Assembly (NCBI GenBank): GCA_963932145.1
Contig: OZ010571.1
Location: 152,594,098 to 152,658,097, forward strand
Direction: 5' to 3'
DNA from: Acanthosepion lycidas
Taxonomy: Eukaryota; Mollusca; Cephalopoda; Sepiida; Sepiidae
Length of the DNA stretch: 64,000 bases
The stretch's first letter is position 1; every line of letters starts with the position of its first letter. This document shows positions 56,636 to 64,000 of the stretch, piece after piece. The notes below the pieces were generated by a model. It was given only the letters and a program-made list of their open reading frames with translations. It ran no database searches and was not told the origin of the DNA. A program made the translations under genes and the position numbers.

Positions 56636-57259
56636 TGTAGCGGACCCCTCGAGCGCCCCCGTATCACAAAAGGGTGATGAGGTCACAAGAGGCCCGGTAA
56701 CATTTTCGAAGACGTTAAATCTGACAAGGTGAAACAAAGACGACAGAACGAGGATATATAAGATATAAGCTAATTTATTCTAGAAAAGTAATAAAGAAAT
56801 AAAGGTGGTCGGTATTAAGTTACGAGAGAGAGAAGGAAAGTTTCCAACTATCGTCAAGTTGTCAGACAAAAAAAAATGGGAGCGTAACTTAATACACAGC
56901 CCGGTGATCGACGTCCTGACCACGGAGGCCAGGAGCCTACGTAACGATCGTTTCAGTCGCCGACCCTATTTTTAGCGAGAAGTCACTGTCTTGTGGTAAG
57001 GGAGACTAGCAAGAGAATTGGTGAGCTAACACAGTAAAGTCTATCTAAAAAATGAGGAGAGCTTAGCTAAAAGAAAACCAAGCCCTAAAAATGCCTAGAA
57101 GTATATTACGACTAGGCTCGTAATATAACTAAACTGATAAGGTAACTTGCTAGTCTCTAACTCGGGTTAACAGCGTGTAGGGAGCACAACCGAAAGGTAA
57201 AGATCGAAATGACCTGTTCTCTTCCGGTTTAAGGAACCAAGGAGGAGCTAACTCCGACA
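56636..57259 (+). mobile_element. Solo LTR, 624 bp, with 4-bp target duplication
   Basis: It starts tgtagcggacccctcgag and ends aactccgaca, giving TG...CA termini. The 4-bp ctat flanks both sides (56632-56635 and 57260-57263). Inside are a TATA-like gatatataagata (about 56752-56764) and AATAAA (about 56796-56801) in the plus orientation. There is no ORF and no second LTR nearby. A Gypsy- or BEL-type origin cannot be decided from the LTR alone; the sequence is unlike the BEL LTR at 28 kb. Confidence 0.75.
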
Positions 57260-57263
57260 CTAT

Positions 57264-57415
57264 TTTGTGTATCCATCTTTGAATATGAAGTTTTTTCATT
57301 TGAATTTTTCTCATTTTATTGATATCCACTACAAAATGATTGGTAATTAAATGGGAAACACTTACTTTTTGCCTCTTTTTGTATGTGTTTTAATTTCTCT
57401 GTGTGTACAATTTGT

Positions 57416-57478
<63 letters not shown>

Positions 57479-58787
57479 CATCTTAGTTTGACGTATTTGT
57501 GCACTTCAGTGTTGTATATAAAATGTTTTAATGCATAACACATTTTTTGAATTCATTTCTTTTGGATATTCTAATCTGTGGGAAAATTAAATAATAATAA
57601 TGAATAATAAAAGAAAAAGTAATATATTTTCCCATGATGACAGTAGTAAAGGAACCGTAAATTGTATTACCCCCACTTAGCTTTGTCAAACGCCATTAGA
57701 TGCGACAAAGCTTTTCCTTCCTCACTCTCTTTCTTCAAGATATAGCAGACGTGGAAAAAAAGGACGTCCCCGCTGGGTTATGTTCGTTTTCCCGGTCCAC
57801 TGATGACTGAACTATCTATCCATTCTTCAACGCATAGCGTTCACTGGGGTCTACCAAAACAGCAACATATGAAGTAAGTATAAACTTTTCTTTGGTCGTT
57901 CCAGTTCTGCACAAGTCTGACTTGAGCCTGTCAATTATAACGATACTTATATTTACTTACCTTAACTCCTGGACCAAGGGGAAAACGGACATACCTAAGA
58001 TACATTGAGAACTTTGTTTCCCCATAGCTTATATTAAAAAAAAAAAAAATAGAATAAACAGTTTATGGTATAAACACAAATTTTTGTAAGTTTCTTCTTA
58101 TTTATTCACATGTGAACACCTAAAACATACACCAACACGCAATCTTTAAATACCATAAAGTCCTTCCTTTCACCGTTTTAATATATCACGTGTATATTAA
58201 TGCCTATATCGGGTTTTGGAGAATGGAGAGGACCAAAACATTTTCTTCTCTCTTTCCCATTACTTTTAAGACCAAATTTTTAAGACATTAACAATTATAT
58301 ATTGTTTTTATCTCATAAGGATATAATTCTGTGCCGGTTGAAATGAAAGCATAGTTTTGTATCTGCTTTTGGTTTACTTGGCACACAAACTCACTCGTAG
58401 ACAGAAAAGAATTCATCAAATGGCGAGTATGCATTTTCATTATTTTGACAAGTACATGTTTTTTTTAGTTTTATGCAGTTTCTGTTTACAACTGTACAAG
58501 TATTGCTTTAGTTTTTAAACAAGAGTTCAAAATATGCGGAAAAAAAAGAAAGAAAGAATCAATCAATCAAAAATTAAAGTTAAACTATTCTTTTTAAATC
58601 TTAATTTGAGCAGAGAAAATATTTTTAATAATGGTTAAAACAACAAAGTAAGTGCTTTTTATACAACTTATTTTAATCAGTATATTTTAATTTAACAAGT
58701 TTGTAAAAAGTTTAATTTCTAAAAAATAAGGTGATAAAATAAAATTAATATTTCTTTCTTTTTTTTTTTTTTTTTTTCCTTTTTCAG
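57264..58787. other. AT-rich upstream region of the candidate host gene
   Basis: (TA)n at 57419-57476. A T-rich run at 58752-58777 followed by ctttttcag (58779-58787) looks like a splice acceptor, so a 5' UTR exon could begin at 58788. No other features. Confidence 0.4.
57419..57476. repeat. (TA)n microsatellite
   Basis: About 58 bp of uninterrupted TA. Confidence 0.97.
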
Positions 58788-58930
58788 GTTAGTTTCACTT
58801 TTACGGACCTTAAAGTTGTGGTTGGTTAAATGATTTTCGACACCGGGTAAAAGTTGTACTGTGAGAAAAGAAAGCATGAAATATTAGTTACACCGTTTCA
58901 AAGCCGTCAGTTGAAGTGCATTGTGGGAAT

Positions 58931-58938
58931 TCACGTGA
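58931..58938. promoter_or_regulatory. Palindromic E-box TCACGTGA (CLEAR-like)
   Basis: tcacgtga lies 9 bp before the candidate start codon. It matches the core of the TFEB/TFE3 CLEAR element known upstream of endolysosomal genes. The position fits a promoter or 5' UTR site for an endosomal sorting nexin, but a single 8-mer is weak evidence. Confidence 0.3.
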
Positions 58939-58947
58939 CACGCAAAT

Positions 58948-59031
58948 ATGGCGGATGAAAGAGAGCCTCCCCCGTTTGAGGAGTATTACAGCATCAAAGA
59001 TGAAGATGATTTATTTGCCGATGCCAGTGAG
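58948..59031 (+). CDS. First coding exon of an SNX1/SNX2-like sorting nexin
   Basis: ATG at 58948 in atggcggatg context opens 28 codons: MADEREPPPFEEYYSI then KDEDDLFADASE, ending at a donor GAG|gtaatt (59031/59032), phase 0. SNX1 and SNX2 start with a low-complexity acidic N-terminus containing EREPPP and a DLFADA-type motif before the PX domain; both patterns are present here. SNX1/2 are PX-BAR proteins of the retromer-associated ESCPE-1 coat that remodels endosomal membranes. PX and BAR exons would lie beyond 64000. Too short for family proof; the N-terminal pattern, start context and donor together support it. A 5' UTR acceptor at 58787 is possible. Confidence 0.6.
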
Positions 59032-62000
59032 GTAATTTTCTCATGGATATCTGTTTTATCTTTCTCTCCTGTCCTCTCTATTTTGGTCATTAAGAAAAAA
59101 AAAACAGAAAAAATCTCACTCTCATGAATTGCCTTCCCTTTGCATGTTGGTTGGTTACCGAACACCTGAAAAAGGAGGCGGTTTCTTCGCTGCTTGATGA
59201 AGGAAGTTAACGACACTTGTTTAATGTTTGTTTATTATACGCGATCACAACGAAATACATTTTTACGTCCCTGTTTATTTATTTTCTAACTTTTAATCTC
59301 CCTCTTTGACTATTATTAGATACAGCTCCTAAGTTAGACAATTTTATTTATATTTATTTTTGGTTTTATAATGACGTATTTTTACTTGTACCTGCGACAA
59401 AATACAAATTATTAGTTATTGATGAAATGGGTGACTGAAGAAAACTTTCAGGTGAAAATTTGAAGTTTTAAACAAATAGAAGAGGAGAAATAAAGTTACA
59501 GATTTATTTTCGATTTTTAAATATTTTCTTTTATTCTGTTATATATCTTCCTTTTGTATCTGACTTCTATATTTTTTTATTGTTACTTTTGATTTGAATC
59601 TGATTATTTTAATATCCGTTTTCTCTTTAAGTCTCCTTAAAAACTGTTTCAATTTATTTAGCCTTTTTAAGCGGTAAATTTTATTGTTTTTTCTTTAACA
59701 TATTTCCCTTTTTCTTATTTTATCACAAAACACGTTATTTAGAATTTAGAGATGCTTTTTAGCCTCATTTAAATGTTAATACTTATTACGTTCGTGAAAA
59801 ATATATTTTAAAAAATTAAAATATAATTTTATAATATTGTGAAAACTTTTTTTCCGTCAGTTTTTATTAGTTATGGGTCAGGATTCAAATTGTCACTTAT
59901 TTTTATTTTATGGTTGTTGATTTTGTTCTAATCAAATATCTTTCGCTTTTCTTGATTTATTATTATTATTTATTTATTTTATTTTTTATTTTTTTCAAAG
60001 AAAAACTTTAGCAAATTTTTCACTTCTTTGAAATCTTATATTTCGTCTTTTGTCCTTCCTCTTTTCATATTTATTTTTAAAACATTTGTTTTTGTTTTAT
60101 AGTTTTAACTTTTAAAAAAGTTAAAAGGTTGACCCTGTTACTAGCTTCTCTTGCATTCCTTCGCTTTCCACTTCAACTGGTGGTGTCTGCTTCTTGCCAA
60201 GCTAACCTCTTGTGTAAAGTACCCCGCCCCCTACTATAATTTAAAAAAAAAACACTTTAATAATTCATTAGCAAGTGTTCCACGTTAAAGAATCCCTCTC
60301 GTTTACTTAGTTTTTATTCCATTCTTACCAGTTTTCATCTTTATTTGGTAACCCTAAAAGAAAATAAGTTAAAAAGAGGTTTTCTATCCTGGCTTTCTAA
60401 GCGGTAATGAACTTGAACTACAAAACTTTTGTCAATGTATTGCAACTACCTGGGACCCACCCCCCATTTATATATCCACGTAGATTTTTTTTCTATACTC
60501 CCTCGTTGTATGTCACTGGTAGTTCTTTTAAAATGCTTACTTAGTATTTGTCTTTTCTGTGGTTTTTTTTTTATCTTTTAGTTTTAAAATCGATCAATAA
60601 TCAAATGATTCCGTTAAGAAGACTTTGGAAAGAAATATATCCACTGACATCAGGATAGACAACACCCTTTCCTCGAATAATGGCTTGGTTTGAAATTCCT
60701 TTAAATTGATCAGCAGAGATTTTTTGTTTTTACTTTCAACAACAAAGCAATCGATTACACTACAGTAGTAGAAAAGTAACTTTTACTGACATTTATTAAG
60801 TTATTAACCAAGTCTTGTAAAAAAAAAAAAAAAAAAAATGAAAACTTTCTTGTGGAAAAAAACTTTCATGTTGATTGGGTTACCACCAGCCTCTCCCTTG
60901 GCACTTTACTTTCTAGTTTCCAAGAAAACATCGTAAAATCAAAGAAACATACACACAACGTACCTTTTCCCCCATTAAATTTAAAATATTTTATTATTGT
61001 TTTTTTTTCTTCTTTTTTTCTGTAGTGTACGTAAGTTAAATTCTTGGAATTGAATGATTCACCCGAAAATCTATATTTTACTATTTATTAAAATTAAATT
61101 TTTATTCTAAACTTGAAATTCACTTTTAATTTAGTATCCTCCAAAAATTTTTTACAAAAAAATAGCATACCATGATGAAAGAAGAAAGCCCCAAAAAAAA
61201 CAGTTTGGGGCATTTTTCTTTCTCGATAAAAACAAAGTTTTCACTTTTACCAGAAATATTTGTTTAAGGATAAGAGTAAGACTAAGAAGAGGAAAGACAA
61301 AAAAGTGTTTTTTGAATTTGATTATATTTTTTTATAAATTTTTAATTCTTTCTAGCATGTTCGAAATTTTGGTTAATTTTTTTTTTTTTTTTTAAGCCAG
61401 CGGGTGTGCCAAAGAATTAGGAAATTTTACTTTTTTTTTTTCCCCCCGGAAAAAAAAACAAAACATTGTTTTGGGAATTCTTGCAAAAATTGTCGGATTT
61501 TAATGAAATTTTCGAAACTTATTCAGAAATGAATAAAAAATTTTATGAGATTTCGAGAAATTAAAATTCCAGGGTTTTCAGGACTCCTTCAATTTGTTTT
61601 TGTCAAACAGAAACTAAAACACCACAGTGAAAAATGAAAATCTGCTCGGAGTCGTAAAAAAGCAATATAAAATTATCTAATTATTTAATTAGGAAAGCTT
61701 TTAATTGCTTTTATAAATAAACCTTAATAATTTTTTTTTTTATGAATAATGAATTTTTACAAGAATCGTTTTCATTTGTAAAAAATTTTAATTAGACATT
61801 TTATTTTTTTCTGATAAATAGCTCTAGCTTACCATTAATTTTTTTTCCTGTATAGGCTTTTGTCATTTAGCACGAGACACCCCCCCTCTTCTAAGCATTA
61901 TTCATAACTATTTTTACGCAATCTATAAATTATAAATTATACTTGCTTTCATTCAGGTGAAAAAAAAAATTGTCCCCTTATTACAGCTTCATAGGAATTC

Positions 62001-64000
62001 TAAAACTGAATACGATGACCTTTTTTGCTTTCCACCTTTTTTTTCATTATAATTTTCATCAGTGATCATGTTTTTTAGTGTAACTTGACTTTTTTAAATG
62101 TCAACCCTTCTATTATTAGATCACATGAAAATTCTCTGCTCTGTGAATAATGAATAAAGACCTTTTGAATTCGAAAATACACAACACGCCCTTAAACTGT
62201 TCGTATTCACAATCAAGAGTTTCCATGACATTTTCCACATATTGCTTGGGAATGGGATGATTAAAGTCTTGAAGGCATTTTTTAACATTGTGCCGAAATT
62301 ACTTAAGCTTTTTCCAGTTGATTTGAAAAAAAAAAAAGAAAAAAAAACTTAAAATTATTAATAGCATTTATTTATTTTTTAAATTCCGTGGAAAGAAGTG
62401 GGAGAGAAATTGAGAATAAAAAAAATGTCAATGTAAAATTATTTTTCATAATTTTTGAATTGGAGCTTTAATGTTTGTTAAACAAATGTTTATTTAAATG
62501 GCTTACAATCCAGACTAAAATGCTTGCCATGGTTATTATACCGACATACTAGACCCAGGAAATGAACTCTTAATGGGTATACCAAATTAAAATATATATA
62601 AATATATCTAATATATCTAAAAAAAAAACAAAAAAAAAACCTTTAATAGAGGCATAGACGAAAAAAGTACCAAATTTATCTTGGTAACTCAATTAGCAAT
62701 AAAGTTATGACCATTCAAAGTTCATAAAAACATTTTTGTCTCTTGTGCTATTGTACAAATAGCCAATTTTGACAGTGAATAATCTAATATGCAGGTTTCA
62801 AACAAATTAAAAATCATTATAAATATAATATCATATAGGTAGTCTTGAAGTAAAAGAAAGATAATGTTAATGGAATCAAGTTTTAGATTAGAATGGCTTA
62901 AGCACAGGGAAAATTCTGTTCTCAAAAATAAAATCATAATATGACACAGGTGGACAAATCTGATTAATTATATAAATTTAATTTCAGTAGTTAATGCCTT
63001 GTAACTTCTTTCTATACTTCATAGCATGTCAGAGATGAAGGCATTTTTTTTTTCAGTAGTACATCTATAAAACACTTATATTTACATCATATAAAAACAG
63101 CCAGGTGTAATTTAATAGTAGGGTAAAAATATACCATACCTAACTTACCATAAAAAGTATCCATTGGAGGTATATGCCTGAAACTACTTATTTGGGGATG
63201 AGAAATTCAACAAAACAGCTATACAAAACACTGTAACATCAATGCTTTTTGTAATGTGTGTATTTTCTCTGGGAAAATTATGTAAGATTCAACTTGTCTA
63301 AAAACAGGACAGTATTGACTACAAAACTTAAAAAATTGTTTTACAAAAGAAAAACAAATACTTTATAATAGTTTTAAACTGGGTAGAAAAGACTTTCTTG
63401 ACATTGTGAATGGTTCTTCTGTACTTACTATTTTGATTGTGAGATTTGCCAACTGAATTTCCTTATAAGCTAATTATGTTATAGCTAATATTCCTGGAAC
63501 ATTCCATATCCAGCAATCACTTGAAACTGGCATTACATCAAAGTCCCATCTGAAGACAAATGTTGATTCCACTTGTGCAATATCATCTGATAATCATTTC
63601 TGTTCTTTGCTAGAGCAAAAACCTTTATAATAGCACTAAATGGAGATGCAATATGAATGATTTGACTAATGTAAAAGTTAGTCATAATATACTGCAACTG
63701 ATTGGTTTTGGCACTTGTAAGTGAAAGTCATCTAAGCTGGTTCATTCTCATCACAGCTGTTAGAATTGTTTAAATACACAAAACCATTTAGTGTCTTAGA
63801 AGTGGAGATGAATCAACTGATTTTCTTGTCAAGTAGTTGCAAAGTGCAGTTTCCAGCTGATATTTACTTCCATTGATGTTGATCTTTCAGTGCTTCCAAA
63901 CCACTGCTTGTACATTCTTAATAGACTTCATTGAAGCATTTGCTTGATACTTTTCTGTTTCTCATTTTGAACAAACCTTTCTTGTACATGAAGTTTCAGA
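59032..64000 (+). other. Probable intron 1 of the sorting-nexin-like gene
   Basis: AT-rich, with many homopolymer T and A runs and no convincing second exon. It contains the diverged TIR-element copy at 61131-61835. 63380-64000 has more balanced base composition but no motif I recognise on either strand. The intron is at least 5 kb. Confidence 0.5.
61131..61835 (+). repeat. Diverged second copy of the AT-rich TIR element
   Basis: ttagtatcctccaaaaattt corresponds to the left terminus at 46475. Then accatgatgaaagaag, ataaaaacaaagttttcact, tctagcatgttcgaaatttt, cggattttaatgaaattttc, tttaattaggaaagctttta and tgaataatgaatttttacaa match, in order, blocks at 46510-47180. The right terminus was not found. 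There is no ORF. Confidence 0.65.

Noticed and set aside
1..64000. CRISPR array, operon or bacterial gene cluster
   Set aside because: Tandem repeats here have no unique equal-length spacers, and gene structure, intron donor and SINEs show eukaryotic nuclear DNA.
63380..64000. Second exon of the sorting-nexin-like gene
   Set aside because: Composition is more balanced than the preceding intron, but no frame with an acceptor and PX-type residues was found.

Overview
The window is AT-rich, repeat-dense metazoan nuclear DNA, most consistent with a cephalopod (octopus-like) genome. The clues are abundant (TA)n, (GA)n and tetranucleotide tracts, several tRNA-derived SINE copies with a shared tail, decayed APE-type LINEs, a BEL/Pao LTR retrotransposon, a mariner element and very low host-gene density. 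The species is an inference; no mitochondrial or rRNA marker is present.

Layout. 1-11 kb holds four insertions from a composite repeat family with an internal 28-bp minisatellite (three here, a fourth at 54 kb), a jockey/CR1-like LINE remnant (about 2640-4115), fragments of a second LINE family, a GC-rich tandem duplication (5.9-6.3 kb) and a foldback-rich block (9.05-9.63 kb). 11-20 kb holds an 80-bp palindromic mariner-type MITE, tRNA-derived SINEs and a SINE-like element with inverted arms (14.26-14.61 kb). 20-28 kb holds microsatellites, two reverse-transcriptase remnants on the minus strand and a foldback element. 28163-36144 is one complete but heavily mutated BEL/Pao element with two LTRs and a 4-bp target duplication. 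37.08-39.66 kb is a 17-bp satellite array containing a 373-bp duplicated block. 40-46 kb holds a SINE, a LINE 3' end and minisatellites. 45.95-50.32 kb is a nested insertion: a LINE split by a TIR element that is itself split by a full-length mariner. 53-57.3 kb holds microsatellites, LINE debris and a clean 624-bp solo LTR.

The only convincing host coding exon is 58948-59031 (+), a 28-codon first exon resembling the N-terminus of SNX1/SNX2 sorting nexins. The rest of the window, to 64000, would be its first intron. No other host exon, tRNA or rRNA gene is supported. The mobile-element genes do not form a pathway; what connects them is insertion history: LINE first, then the TIR element, then mariner, with the BEL copy fairly young by LTR similarity (about 2 percent by hand count). 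Coordinates of degraded repeats are approximate.
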